Shown here: positions 8,590 through 16,165 of the stretch, one piece after another | Layout of the letters: each line of letters opens with the position of its first letter | Numbering within the stretch: the stretch's first letter is position 1 | Source: an uncultured Sphingomonas sp. | GTDB lineage: Bacteria > Pseudomonadota > Alphaproteobacteria > Sphingomonadales > Sphingomonadaceae | Direction: 5' to 3' | DNA length: 64,000 nucleotides | Assembly: GCF_936927845.1 (NCBI RefSeq) | Contig: NZ_CAKZHV010000059.1 | Span: 129,001 to 193,000, forward strand | Program-made: the position numbers and the translations under genes | Notes under the pieces: generated by a model | Told to the model about the DNA's origin: nothing | The model's input: the letters and a program-made list of their open reading frames with translations, nothing else | The model's database searches: none

Positions 8590-8958
8590 TTACTTCTTCT
8601 TGCCGGCGATCGGCTTTGCCTTGCCCTTGCGGGTGCGCGCGTTGGTATGCGTGCGCTGGCCGCGGACCGGCAGGCCCTTGCGGTGACGCAGGCCGCGGTA
8701 GCAGGCGAGATCCATCAGGCGCTTGATGTTCATCGCGGTCTCGCGACGAAGATCACCCTCGACCGTGTAGTCGGCGTCGATCGCCTCGCGGATCTGCAGC
8801 ACCTCCTGATCGGTCAGGTCCTGCACGCGGCGGTCTTCCGCGATGTTCAGCTTGGTGGTCAGCGCCTCTGCATGCGCCGGGCCGATGCCGTGGATGTAGG
8901 TCAGCGCGATGATCACGCGCTTGTTGGTCGGGATGTTGACACCCGCGATACGTGCCAT
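8590..8958 (-). CDS. rpsM: 30S ribosomal protein S13
   Basis: 122-residue head protein that contacts the P-site tRNA and L5. MARIAGVNIPTNKRV at the start, the helix-hairpin-helix region HGIGPAHA and the basic tail RTRKGKAKPIAGKKK are all present. The ATG at 8958 is used instead of an 18-codon upstream extension; an AGGAG lies about 10 nt before it. It is the first gene of the alpha operon here, and rpmJ, which precedes it in many enterobacteria, is absent. Confidence 0.97.
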   Translation of the reverse strand: MARIAGVNIPTNKRVIIALTYIHGIGPAHAEALTTKLNIAEDRRVQDLTDQEVLQIREAIDADYTVEGDLRRETAMNIKRLMDLACYRGLRHRKGLPVRGQRTHTNARTRKGKAKPIAGKKK

Positions 8959-9131
8959 GAAGTTCGTTCTCCTGTGCTCCACGGGGTGCGGCATGGCTGC
9001 CACGCCCCCCATCTCGTCGCATTACACTTCCGCCGCACCCGCCCTTACGCAAAAGCGCGGCGCACGCAACGAAGCGCCGCCGGGACCGGTGTGTCGGAAG
9101 TTGTGACAATTAGGCGCGCGCAAACGCCGAG

Positions 9132-9365
9132 TCAAGCGCGTGGTTCCGCGCGCCGCCTGAGTTTCATCCAGCGTTGCAGCGCGACGACGGTCCAGATGAT
9201 CTCCACCATCGCGAACGGCCACGCACCCTGCAGAAATCCGTACACCCCGCTCGCGACGCAACCGAGCGCGAACAGCAACGTCCAGAACGGCGCGCGGTCC
9301 TCCAGCATGTAGCAGACCAGCATGAACAGCACCGCCGCAAAGCCGAACAAGGTCAGACCATCCAT
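9132..9365 (-). CDS. Small two-helix membrane protein, unknown function
   Basis: 77 residues (MDGLTLFGFAAVLF...) with two or three hydrophobic helices around residues 3-20, 24-42 and 48-62, an acidic break (LEDRAPFW) and a very basic C-terminus (LKLRRRAEPRA type). Similar small proteins with a GAWPF motif occur widely in alphaproteobacteria without assigned function. The ATG at 9365 is chosen because hydrophobic coding begins there; the longer upstream frame is low-complexity and crosses the adk terminator. It lies between the spc and alpha operons, on the same strand. Confidence 0.7.
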   Translation of the reverse strand: MDGLTLFGFAAVLFMLVCYMLEDRAPFWTLLFALGCVASGVYGFLQGAWPFAMVEIIWTVVALQRWMKLRRRAEPRA

Positions 9366-9417
9366 GTTCGCGGCGCTGCCACGAGTGCGAATGCTTGTCG
9401 AGCGGGACAAAAGAAAG

Positions 9418-9448
9418 CGCCGGCGAGAGCGCGAAGCCCTCGCCGGCG
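9418..9448 (-). terminator. Intrinsic terminator after adk
   Basis: A perfect 10-bp stem (CGCCGGCGAG with CTCGCCGGCG) and an 11-nt loop. On the minus strand it is followed by CTTTCTTTTG, a good T-run. It ends the secY-adk transcript and so separates the spc operon from rpsM-rpsK-rpoA-rplQ. The 9366-9796 gap otherwise holds only the possible small plus-strand ORF at 9667-9810. I see nothing else in 9449-9640. Confidence 0.8.
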
Positions 9449-9666
9449 AACCCGACGCCACCGGGAGTGTGGGCGGCGGGTAGTCAGAGCCGCGGGAGTA
9501 CCAGGCGGGGGTGGTGCCCGGCATCGCGTTCGGCGATCCGATGCCCCTTCTCTACCGCGTCACCGCCGCGATCGCGGTGACCCGCGCATGAACTCTTCGT
9601 CATGTCAGCGTCGGCACCGACCTCCGCTGCAGGCGTTAGACAATCGTGGAACGGCAACGCGCGACC

Positions 9667-9810
9667 GTGACGATCAGGATCAGCAGAGCCGAGGCACGCG
9701 CCAAGGTGGACGTCACCGCGCGCGGCCTGGTCGCGCTCGGCACCGGCGTATCGATGATCTTGCTCGGCAGCGCCGCGATCGTCGTCGCGGCGCGCTTCAG
9801 CCCGCGTTGA
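9667..9810 (+). CDS. Possible 47-residue single-helix membrane protein
   Basis: A GTG-started frame (VTIRISRAEARAKVDV...) that ends at TGA 9808-9810, 14 nt into the end of the convergent adk gene. A GTG seven codons upstream (9646) is also in frame. It has a charged N-terminal half and one C-terminal hydrophobic helix (LVALGTGVSMILLGSAAIVVAA) closing on RFSPR. The organised charge pattern and a stop just inside the neighbouring gene suggest a real gene, but the ribosome site is weak and I recognise no family. Treat as tentative. Confidence 0.4.
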   Translation: MTIRISRAEARAKVDVTARGLVALGTGVSMILLGSAAIVVAARFSPR

Positions 9811-10444
9811 GGATCGCCTCGATCGAGGCGGTCACCACCGCGATATCAGCCATGCCGTCGACGCGGCGGATCAGCCCGCGCGCTTCGTAGATCGGGATGA
9901 TCGGCGCGGTCTTGGCGCGATACTCGGCCATGCGCGTGCGCACGGTCTGCTCGTTGTCGTCGGGGCGGCGCTTGAACTCGCTTCCGCCGCATACGTCGCA
10001 CACCCCCGCCGCCTTGGGCTGCTTGAACGTGTCGTGATAGCCCGCACCGCAAGTGGCGCACGTGAAGCGGCCGACGATCCGCTCGACCAGCGCATCCTCG
10101 TCCACCTCCAGCTCGATCACGTGATCGAGCGTCTGGTCGCGCTCGGCGAGCAGCAGGTCGAGCGCGTCGGCCTGCGCGGCAGTGCGCGGATAGCCATCGA
10201 AGATCGCGCCCGCACCGGTGCCCGCGTCCATCCGCTCGCCGATCAGCGCGGAGACGATCGCGTCGGACACCAGCTCGCCCGCGTCCATCACTGCCTTCGC
10301 CTGGACGCCGACCGGCGTCCCCGCCTTCACCGCGGCGCGCAGCATGTCGCCGGTGGAGAGCTGCACCATGCCGCGCTCGGCGACCAGCCGTTCCGACTGC
10401 GTGCCCTTGCCCGCACCCGGCGGCCCCAGCAGGATGATGTTCAC
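9797..10444 (-). CDS. adk: Adenylate kinase (zinc-type LID)
   Basis: Interconverts 2 ADP with ATP and AMP. The 215-residue protein starts at a GTG (10444), directly giving the P-loop IILLGPPGAGKGT (residues 3-15). The AMP site FDGYPRT and the LID are present. The LID carries four Cys (about 129, 132, 149, 152) in CxxC...CxxC spacing, so it should bind structural zinc, unlike the E. coli enzyme. It lies 42 nt after secY, the usual secY-adk pair at the end of the spc operon, followed by a terminator. A 12-codon longer start exists but precedes the conserved N-terminus. Confidence 0.96.
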   Translation of the reverse strand: MNIILLGPPGAGKGTQSERLVAERGMVQLSTGDMLRAAVKAGTPVGVQAKAVMDAGELVSDAIVSALIGERMDAGTGAGAIFDGYPRTAAQADALDLLLAERDQTLDHVIELEVDEDALVERIVGRFTCATCGAGYHDTFKQPKAAGVCDVCGGSEFKRRPDDNEQTVRTRMAEYRAKTAPIIPIYEARGLIRRVDGMADIAVVTASIEAILNAG

Positions 10445-10486
10445 GCGCGCGTTTCTCCCCGTTTGTCGACTGCCCGTCACCGCGTG

Positions 10487-11851
10487 TCAGCGGCGACGCG
10501 CGCCCTTCAGCTTCGACTTCTTGATCAGGTCGCCATACTGGTGCGCCAGCAGGTGCGACTGGATCTGCGTCACCGTGTCCATGGTCACGTTGACGACGAT
10601 GAGCAAGCTGGTGCCGCCCAGATAGAAGGGGATCGACAGCGCCGAGACGAGATATTCCGGCACCACGCAGATGAACGTCAGGTACGCCGCGCCGATCACG
10701 GTGATGCGCGTCAGCACGTAATCGAAATATGTCTCGGTGTTCTTGCCCGGACGAATGCCTGGGATGAACCCGCCGTAGCGCTTCAGATTCTCCGCCGTCT
10801 CCTCGGGGTTGAACACCACCGCCGTGTAGAAGAACGAGAAGAAGATGATGCCCGCGGCATACAGCGCCATGTACAGCGGCGCGCCGTGCTGGAGGTACTG
10901 GTTGAGGCTGATGATCACGTCGCCCCACCAGCTGTCACCCTGAACGCGGTTGCCCGCGAACTGCGTGATCGTCAGCGGCATCAGCAGCAGCGACGAGGCG
11001 AAGATCGGCGGGATCACGCCCGCGGTGTTGATCTTGAGCGGCAGGTGGCTGCGATCGGCCTGCATCCCGCGCTGCGTCTGCCGCTTGGGATACTGGATCA
11101 GGATGCGGCGCTGCGCACGCTCCATGAAGCAGATCAGCAGCACCAGGCCGACGACCACCGCAATGATCGCGAGCAGCACGAACGCGCTCATCGAGCCCGA
11201 ACGACCACCCTCCAACAGGTTGACGATCGTCGTCGGCAAATGCGCGACAATGCCCGCCATGATGATCAGCGACACGCCGTTGCCGATCCCGCGGCTGGTG
11301 ATCTGCTCGCCGATCCACATCAGGAACATCGTGCCCCCGATCAGCGACACGACCGCGTTGATGCGGAACAGCATGCCAGGCTCGACCACCGCCTGAATGC
11401 CCGAATTCGCGCCGAGCGTCTCGACACCCACTGCGATGAAATACCCCTGCACCGCGGTCAACGCGACGGTGCCGTAGCGGGTGTACTGGTTGAGCTTCTT
11501 GCGCCCGCTCTCGCCTTCCTTCTTGATCGCGGCGAGCTGCGGGCTGAGGCTCGTCGCCAACTGCACCACGATCGAGGCGGTGATGTACGGCATCACGCCC
11601 AGCGCGATCAGGCTCATCCGGCTGAGCGACCCACCCGAGAAGGTGTTGAAGAAGTCGAGCACGCCGCCCTTGGTCTGATCGGCCAGCAGGCCGAGCGCGG
11701 TCGCATCGACGCCGGGTAACGGCACGTAGCTGAGCAGACGGAAGACGATCAGCGCGCCGATCGTGAACCACAGTCGCTTCTTGAGGTCGGTTGCCTGCGC
11801 GAACTTCGCCAGACTGACGCTTGAGGCCATATTGTTGGCTACGGATGCCAT
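10487..11851 (-). CDS. secY: Protein translocase channel subunit SecY
   Basis: 454 residues, ten membrane helices, the protein-conducting channel of SecYEG. Visible marks: LLSYVPLPGVD in the first periplasmic region, the plug region GGSLSRMSLIALGVMPYITASIV, QYTRYGT in a cytoplasmic loop, FIPGIRPGKNTETY and the C-terminal VTMDTVTQIQSHLLAHQY. I use the ATG at 11851 (MASVANNMASSVSLAKF...); an ATG seven codons later is possible. A strong terminator-type hairpin (11915-11944) stands in its leader, which implies separate control from rplO. Confidence 0.96.
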   Translation of the reverse strand: MASVANNMASSVSLAKFAQATDLKKRLWFTIGALIVFRLLSYVPLPGVDATALGLLADQTKGGVLDFFNTFSGGSLSRMSLIALGVMPYITASIVVQLATSLSPQLAAIKKEGESGRKKLNQYTRYGTVALTAVQGYFIAVGVETLGANSGIQAVVEPGMLFRINAVVSLIGGTMFLMWIGEQITSRGIGNGVSLIIMAGIVAHLPTTIVNLLEGGRSGSMSAFVLLAIIAVVVGLVLLICFMERAQRRILIQYPKRQTQRGMQADRSHLPLKINTAGVIPPIFASSLLLMPLTITQFAGNRVQGDSWWGDVIISLNQYLQHGAPLYMALYAAGIIFFSFFYTAVVFNPEETAENLKRYGGFIPGIRPGKNTETYFDYVLTRITVIGAAYLTFICVVPEYLVSALSIPFYLGGTSLLIVVNVTMDTVTQIQSHLLAHQYGDLIKKSKLKGARRR

Positions 11852-11914
11852 CGTTGTCGCATGTCCTGGAACCGGGATGTCGCGGCACAAAACGGCGCGC
11901 GAATCCAAACAAAA

Positions 11915-11944
11915 GCGGCGGGGAAGCCCGTGCCACCCCGCCGC
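11915..11944 (-). terminator. Intrinsic terminator between rplO and secY
   Basis: A perfect 9-bp GC stem (GCGGCGGGG with CCCCGCCGC) and a 12-nt loop. On the minus strand it is followed at once by TTTTGTTTG, which makes it one of the best intrinsic terminators in the window. It lies about 65 nt upstream of the secY start, inside what is normally one operon, so it may act as an attenuator or mark a second promoter for secY-adk. Confidence 0.75.
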
Positions 11945-12002
11945 TCATATAGGCACATCACATGCCGTGTCTATTCTCGAGCCCGAGCGGCTGGTGCTGT
12001 CT

Positions 12003-12024
12003 GCCCCGGCAGCGTGGCCGGGGC
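12003..12024 (-). repeat. Small GC palindrome after rplO
   Basis: An 8-bp inverted repeat (GCCCCGGC/GCCGGGGC) around AGCGTG, just after the rplO stop. A related palindrome with loop ATTGTG sits upstream of wrbA at 31793-31810. There is no T-run. It is probably a minor dispersed hairpin, or a 3' end stabiliser ahead of the stronger terminator at 11915. Confidence 0.5.
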
Positions 12025-12031
12025 GCAACAA

Positions 12032-12550
12032 TCACGCGCGCGGTGCCGCGCGGCCGGTCCGGTGCTTGGCCTTGGCCTTCTCCGCGGCAGGCACGATCTC
12101 GGGCACGGTGACCGAGCCACCCGCCTTCTCGACAGCTTCGCGCGCCGAGGCCGAAACGCCCGCCACGGTGAAGTTCAGCGCCGAGGTCAGCTCGCCCTTG
12201 CCGAGCAGACGCACGCCGTCCTTGCCGCCGCGCGCGAGGCCCGCCGCCTTCAGCGCCGCATGGTCGATGTCGGTCGCGGTCAGCTTGCCCGACTCGATCG
12301 CCTTCTGGATCGCGCCCAGGTTCACCTCGGCATAATCCTTGGCGAAGATGTTGTTGAAGCCGCGCTTCGGCAGACGCATGTGAAGCGGCATCTGACCGCC
12401 CTCGAAGCCGGCGATCGAGACGCCCTCGCGGCTCTTCTGACCCTTCTGGCCGCGGCCCGCGGTCTTGCCCTTACCCGAGCCGATGCCACGGCCCACGCGC
12501 ATGCGGGACTTGCGGGCACCTTCGTTGTCGCGGAGTTCGTTGAGCTTCAT
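12032..12550 (-). CDS. rplO: 50S ribosomal protein L15
   Basis: 172 residues. The N-terminal extension that threads the large subunit is typical: MKLNELRDNEGARKSRMRVG, then GRGIGSGKGKTAGRGQKGQKSR. The globular part follows, and the C-terminus is longer than in E. coli (144), ending KAKHRTGRAAPRA. The ATG at 12550 is used; three codons upstream are in frame. Hairpins with T-runs lie on both sides (12591-12616 and 11915-11944), so rplO may be isolated as its own segment of the spc transcript. Confidence 0.96.
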   Translation of the reverse strand: MKLNELRDNEGARKSRMRVGRGIGSGKGKTAGRGQKGQKSREGVSIAGFEGGQMPLHMRLPKRGFNNIFAKDYAEVNLGAIQKAIESGKLTATDIDHAALKAAGLARGGKDGVRLLGKGELTSALNFTVAGVSASAREAVEKAGGSVTVPEIVPAAEKAKAKHRTGRAAPRA

Positions 12551-12590
12551 GATATGCACTCGCTTTCGCTTTTGTCGCGCTAAAGGAAAA

Positions 12591-12616
12591 GGAAGGGGGC
12601 CGCTTAGCCCCCTTCC
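12591..12616 (-). terminator. Intrinsic terminator between rpmD and rplO
   Basis: A perfect 10-bp stem (GGAAGGGGGC with GCCCCCTTCC) and a 6-nt loop. On the minus strand it is followed by TTTTCCTTTAG. It lies about 40 nt before the rplO start and after rpmD, so it would cut or attenuate the spc operon between two ribosomal protein genes. Confidence 0.7.
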
Positions 12617-12648
12617 CTCAATTTGTCACCGGTAAAGGTGGGGAAGGC

Positions 12649-12828
12649 TCAGCCCTCCTGCACCTCGACCATGTGGTGCACCTTGCGGATCATCCCGCGG
12701 ACCTCGGGGCTGTCCTGCAGCTCCGAAACCTTGTGCATCTTATTGAGACCAAGACCGATCAGCGTCGCGCGCTGGTCCTTGGTCCGGCGGATCGGCGATC
12801 CGGTCTGCTTGACCTTGATGGTAGCCAT
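12649..12828 (-). CDS. rpmD: 50S ribosomal protein L30
   Basis: 59-residue protein read from the ATG at 12828: MATIKVKQTGSPIRR, then TLIGLGLNKMHK, then VRGMIRKVHHMVEV. This is the complete L30 fold at its usual length. It follows rpsE by only 6 nt. The C-terminus VQEG is a little longer than in E. coli. Downstream is the terminator-type hairpin before rplO. Confidence 0.96.
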   Translation of the reverse strand: MATIKVKQTGSPIRRTKDQRATLIGLGLNKMHKVSELQDSPEVRGMIRKVHHMVEVQEG

Positions 12829-12834
12829 TGCTCG

Positions 12835-13641
12835 TTACTCCACGATCGCCGCGGCATCGGCCTCGGCGGTCTGGGCGTCAGCGCCCTGGCCGCGACCGAG
12901 CAGGTCCGCGATCTTCTTGCCGCGGCGCTGTGCGACGGCCTTGGGCGAGGTCTGCTCACCCAGTGCCTCGAACGTCGCGCGGATCATGTTGTACGGGTTC
13001 GACGTGCCGACCGACTTGGTCACGACGTCGTGAACACCCAGGCTCTCGAAGATGGCGCGCATCGGGCCACCCGCGATGATCCCGGTGCCCGACGGCGCCG
13101 AACGGACCGTCACGCGGCCCGCGCCGAAATGACCGTTGCCGTCATGGTGCAGCGTGCGGCCGTCCTTGAGCGGAACGCGCAGCATCTTCTTCTTGGCCGA
13201 GGCAGTCGCCTTCGAGATCGCCTCCGGCACCTCGCGCGCCTTGCCGTGACCGAAGCCGACGCGGCCCTTGCCGTCGCCCACGACGACCAGCGCCGCGAAG
13301 CCGAAGCGCTTGCCGCCCTTCACCGTCTTCGACACGCGGTTGATGTGGACGAGCTTCTCGATCAGCTCCTCGCCACCATCGTCCTGCCCGCCACGACGAT
13401 CGTCGCGACGACCGCCGCGGTTGCCGTCACGGCCGCCACGATTGCCGCCGGGGCCACCGCGACCGCGGTTGCCGCCCGGGCCACCGCGTCCGCCGCCCTG
13501 GCCGCCGCGATAGCCGCCGCCCTGACCGCCGCCGAAGCCGCCGCCCTGACCACCACCATTGGTGTTGGCGCTCTGGCCGGCGTCCTGCGGCGCGGTCGCC
13601 GCCATCGGCTCGCCCGCCGTCTGGTTGTTGTCGTCAGCCAT
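12835..13641 (-). CDS. rpsE: 30S ribosomal protein S5 with long Gly/Arg-rich N-terminal extension
   Basis: 268 residues against 167 in E. coli. The conserved S5 core starts near residue 91 (EELIEKLVHINRVSKTVKGG) and includes LVVVGDGKGRVGFGHGKA and the C-terminal domain with GTGIIAGGPMRAIFE. S5 guards mRNA entry and decoding accuracy. Residues 1-28 are acidic and polar (MADDNNQTAGEP). Residues 29-89 are a run of GGQGGG, RGG and GGNRGG units, an RGG-box type RNA-binding segment that should be disordered. The ATG at 13641 has a GGAG 10-12 nt upstream. The extension is in frame with no other start near the core, so it appears to be translated. Extended S5 proteins are known in sphingomonads; this one is notably repetitive. 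Confidence 0.95.
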   Translation of the reverse strand: MADDNNQTAGEPMAATAPQDAGQSANTNGGGQGGGFGGGQGGGYRGGQGGGRGGPGGNRGRGGPGGNRGGRDGNRGGRRDDRRGGQDDGGEELIEKLVHINRVSKTVKGGKRFGFAALVVVGDGKGRVGFGHGKAREVPEAISKATASAKKKMLRVPLKDGRTLHHDGNGHFGAGRVTVRSAPSGTGIIAGGPMRAIFESLGVHDVVTKSVGTSNPYNMIRATFEALGEQTSPKAVAQRRGKKIADLLGRGQGADAQTAEADAAAIVE

Positions 13642-13644
13642 GTC

Positions 13645-14001
13645 TTAGAACTCCAGTCCGGCTTCGCGCGCGGCTTCCGCCAACGCCTTCACCCGGCCGT
13701 GAAAGAGGAAGCCGCCGCGGTCGAACACGACCTGCGTCACGCCTGCCGCCTTGGCCTTCTCGGCCACGCGACGACCGACCTCGGTCGCAGCCGCCACGTT
13801 GGCACCCGACGTGTCGCGCACGTCCTTCTCCAGCGTCGAAGCCGAAGCAACCGTGCGGCCCGCCTCGTCGTCGATGACCTGGGCATAGATGTGCTTGCCC
13901 GAGCGGTGGATCGACAGACGCGGACGCGTGCCCGACCGCGCGCGCAGCGCGGTACGGTTGCGGCGACGCCGCTTCTCGAAAAGCGAAAGGCCCTTGGTCA
14001 C
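13645..14001 (-). CDS. rplR: 50S ribosomal protein L18
   Basis: 118 residues, a 5S rRNA-binding protein of the central protuberance. RPRLSIHRSGKHIYAQVIDD and the C-terminal KAAGVTQVVFDRGGFLFHGRVKALAEAAREAGLEF are diagnostic. Its ATG overlaps the rplF stop by 4 nt, and rpsE begins 3 nt after its stop, so it is tightly coupled on both sides. Confidence 0.97.
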   Translation of the reverse strand: MTKGLSLFEKRRRRNRTALRARSGTRPRLSIHRSGKHIYAQVIDDEAGRTVASASTLEKDVRDTSGANVAAATEVGRRVAEKAKAAGVTQVVFDRGGFLFHGRVKALAEAAREAGLEF

Positions 14002-14531
14002 TTCTTCTTTCCTTCCTTACGGAAGCTGAACTCGCCGTCGTACTTGATGCCCTTGCCCTTGTACGGCTCCGGCTTGCGCCAGCGGCGGATCTCGGCGGCG
14101 AGCTGACCCACCTTCTGCTTGTCCGAACCGCTGATCTCGACGGTGGTGGCGTCCGGCGTCTTCACCTCGATGCCCTCGGGCACCTCGATGTTGACGTCGT
14201 GGCTGTAGCCGAGCTGCAGCTTCAGGTTACGACCCTGCGCCGCGGCGCGGTAGCCGACGCCGGTGATGACCAGCTTCTTGGAGAAGCCTGTCGTCACGCC
14301 CGTCACCAAGTTCTGCACCAGCGTGCGCTGCATGCCCCAGAACGCGCGCGCGCGCTTGGTGTCGTTCGCCGGCTGCACCGAAATGCCGTCCGACTGAACG
14401 TCATAGGTGATCTCGTCGGCGAGCGGCATCGACAGGGTGCCCTTGGGACCCTTCACGCTCAGCACGCGGCCCGCGATGTCGGCGGACACGCCGGCGGGAA
14501 CCGGAACTGCCTTTTTACCGATGCGGCTCAT
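13998..14531 (-). CDS. rplF: 50S ribosomal protein L6
   Basis: 177 residues, binds near the factor-binding site of the large subunit. MSRIGKKAVPVPAGV is the standard start. Two L6 domains follow, with GVGYRAAAQGRNLKLQLGYSH and the signature PEPYKGKGIKY close to the C-terminus. The start overlaps the rpsH stop by one nucleotide and the stop overlaps rplR by four. Confidence 0.98.
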   Translation of the reverse strand: MSRIGKKAVPVPAGVSADIAGRVLSVKGPKGTLSMPLADEITYDVQSDGISVQPANDTKRARAFWGMQRTLVQNLVTGVTTGFSKKLVITGVGYRAAAQGRNLKLQLGYSHDVNIEVPEGIEVKTPDATTVEISGSDKQKVGQLAAEIRRWRKPEPYKGKGIKYDGEFSFRKEGKKK

Positions 14532-14926
14532 CAGAACACCTCCGCCAGCACTTCGCCACCGACGTTCTGCTCGCGCGCCTCGGCATCCGAGAGCACGCCG
14601 CGCGGCGTCGAGACGATGGTGATGCCCAGGCCGTTCATCACGCGGGGAAGCTCCTGGCTGCCCGAATACACGCGGCGGCCAGGCTTCGAGACGCGCGCGA
14701 CATGCTTGATGGCGGGCTGGCCTTCGAAATACTTGAGCTCGATGCGGACGCCCTTGGCGGGGCCCATCTCTTCTTCGCTATAGCCACGGATGTAGCCTTC
14801 GCGCTGGAGCACATCGAGAACGCGGGTCCGCAGCTTGCTGGCGGGCGACAGGACGCTGTCCTTGCGCGCGCGCTGGCCGTTGCGGATGCGGGTGAGCAGG
14901 TCACCCAGGGGATCGGTCACTGCCAT
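14531..14926 (-). CDS. rpsH: 30S ribosomal protein S8
   Basis: 131 residues, central-domain 16S rRNA binder and, in E. coli, the translational repressor of the spc operon. MAVTDPLGDLLTRIRNGQRA opens the protein, and the C-terminal STPRGVLSDAEAREQNVGGEVLAEVF holds the RNA-binding loop. It lies 11 nt after rpsN and overlaps rplF by 1 nt. Whether S8 regulates this operon is not visible in the sequence. Confidence 0.98.
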   Translation of the reverse strand: MAVTDPLGDLLTRIRNGQRARKDSVLSPASKLRTRVLDVLQREGYIRGYSEEEMGPAKGVRIELKYFEGQPAIKHVARVSKPGRRVYSGSQELPRVMNGLGITIVSTPRGVLSDAEAREQNVGGEVLAEVF

Positions 14927-14937
14927 CTGTCGTGTCC

Positions 14938-15243
14938 TTACCAGCTCGACTTCGTGAGGCCGGGGATCAGGCCCTTGTTGGCCAGATCGCGCAGCATGAC
15001 GCGAGCGAGACGGAACTTGCGGTAATAAGCGCGCGGGCGCCCGGTGATCTCGCAGCGGTTGCGGACACGGGTCGGGTTCGCGTTGCGCGGCAGCTCGGAC
15101 ATCTTGAGGCGCGCGATGAGACGCTCGGTCTCGTCGAGCGACTCATCGTTCGCGATCGCCTTCAGCTTCGCAAACTTCGGGGCATATTGCTTGACGAGCT
15201 TCTTGCGACGCTCGTTCTTGTTCACGGAACTCAGTTTCGCCAT
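14938..15243 (-). CDS. rpsN: 30S ribosomal protein S14 (zinc-free type)
   Basis: 101 residues, the long C-minus form: MAKLSSVNKNERRKKLVKQY, then NPTRVRNRCEITGRPRAYYRKFRLARV, ending GLTKSSW. Only one Cys is present, so the zinc ribbon of the short form is missing, as usual in proteobacteria. It assembles the head of the small subunit. It lies 18 nt after rplE. Confidence 0.98.
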   Translation of the reverse strand: MAKLSSVNKNERRKKLVKQYAPKFAKLKAIANDESLDETERLIARLKMSELPRNANPTRVRNRCEITGRPRAYYRKFRLARVMLRDLANKGLIPGLTKSSW

Positions 15244-15261
15244 GGACTTAAGCTCTCTTTG

Positions 15262-15849
15262 TTACGCGGCCTGACGCGGCGCTTCGGCCTCGCCTTCAGC
15301 CTGCGGGAACGGGAAGCCGAACAGACGCAGCAGCTCGCGCGCTTCGTCATCGGTCTTCGCGCTGGTCGTCACGATCACGTCCATGCCGCGCACCTTGTCG
15401 ATGCGGTCATAGTTGATCTCGGGGAACACGATCTGCTCCTTGATGCCGCAGGCGTAATTGCCACGGCCGTCGAAGCTCTTCGGGTTAAGCCCGCGAAAGT
15501 CGCGGACGCGGGGAAGCGCGATCGTGATGAAGCGGTCGAGGAACTCGTACATGCGCTCGCGACGCAGCGTCACCTTGACGCCGATCGGCATGCCTTCACG
15601 CAGCTTGAACTGCGCGATCGACTTCTTCGCCTTGGTGATGACAGGCTTCTGGCCGGCGATCAGCTCCATTTCGGACGCTGCCTGCTCGACCTTCTTCTTG
15701 TCCTGGGTCGCCTCACCGACGCCCATGTTGAGCACGATCTTCTCAATCCGCGGAACCTCGAGCACGTTCTTGTACCCGAACTTCTCGGTCATCGCCTTCG
15801 CGATCGAGTCGTCGTACATCGACTTCATGCGGGGCTTGTAATCAGCCAT
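15262..15849 (-). CDS. rplE: 50S ribosomal protein L5
   Basis: 195 residues, binds 5S rRNA and contacts the P-site tRNA and S13. MADYKPRMKSMYDD starts the protein, followed by PRIEKIVLNMGVGEA and the tail KTDDEARELLRLFGFPFPQAEGEAEAPRQAA. The tail is extended by about 15 residues beyond E. coli L5. The ATG at 15849 overlaps the rplX end by 8 nt, preferred over a 10-codon longer frame. Confidence 0.97.
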   Translation of the reverse strand: MADYKPRMKSMYDDSIAKAMTEKFGYKNVLEVPRIEKIVLNMGVGEATQDKKKVEQAASEMELIAGQKPVITKAKKSIAQFKLREGMPIGVKVTLRRERMYEFLDRFITIALPRVRDFRGLNPKSFDGRGNYACGIKEQIVFPEINYDRIDKVRGMDVIVTTSAKTDDEARELLRLFGFPFPQAEGEAEAPRQAA

Positions 15850-16165
15850 CGATCTTGCTCCCGGTCTTGACCGCGACACGGACCTTCTTCCCGTCCTGCA
15901 TCTCGTAACGCACGCGCGTCGGCTTGCCGTCGGCGGTCACGTGCGCGACCTTGGAAACGTGCAGCGGCGCTTCGATGCGCTCCAGGCCGCCCTGCGGCTG
16001 CGCCTGGCTCGGCTTGCGGTGGCGGGTCGCGACGTTGATGCCGCCGACCACGACCTTCTGGTCGCGCGGGCTGGCGAGCGTGACCGTTCCGGTCTTGCCC
16101 TTGTCCTTGCCCGACAGGACGATGACCTGATCGCCCTTCTTGATCTTCATCTTCACGTTGCTCAT
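15842..16165 (-). CDS. rplX: 50S ribosomal protein L24
   Basis: 107 residues. The KOW motif is at the N-terminus (KKGDQVIVLSGKDKGKTGTV), followed by GGINVATRHRKPSQAQPQGG and the C-terminal KVAHVTADGKPTRVRYEMQDGKK. L24 is an assembly initiator of the large subunit. The ATG at 16165 shares its A with the rplN stop (TGATG), and the 3' end overlaps rplE by 8 nt. Confidence 0.97.
   Translation of the reverse strand: MSNVKMKIKKGDQVIVLSGKDKGKTGTVTLASPRDQKVVVGGINVATRHRKPSQAQPQGGLERIEAPLHVSKVAHVTADGKPTRVRYEMQDGKKVRVAVKTGSKIDG

Noticed and set aside
13360..13570. Short GGC-rich direct repeats that could suggest a CRISPR or minisatellite
   Set aside because: They are in frame and encode the RGG segment of S5. 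There are no constant repeat units with unique spacers.
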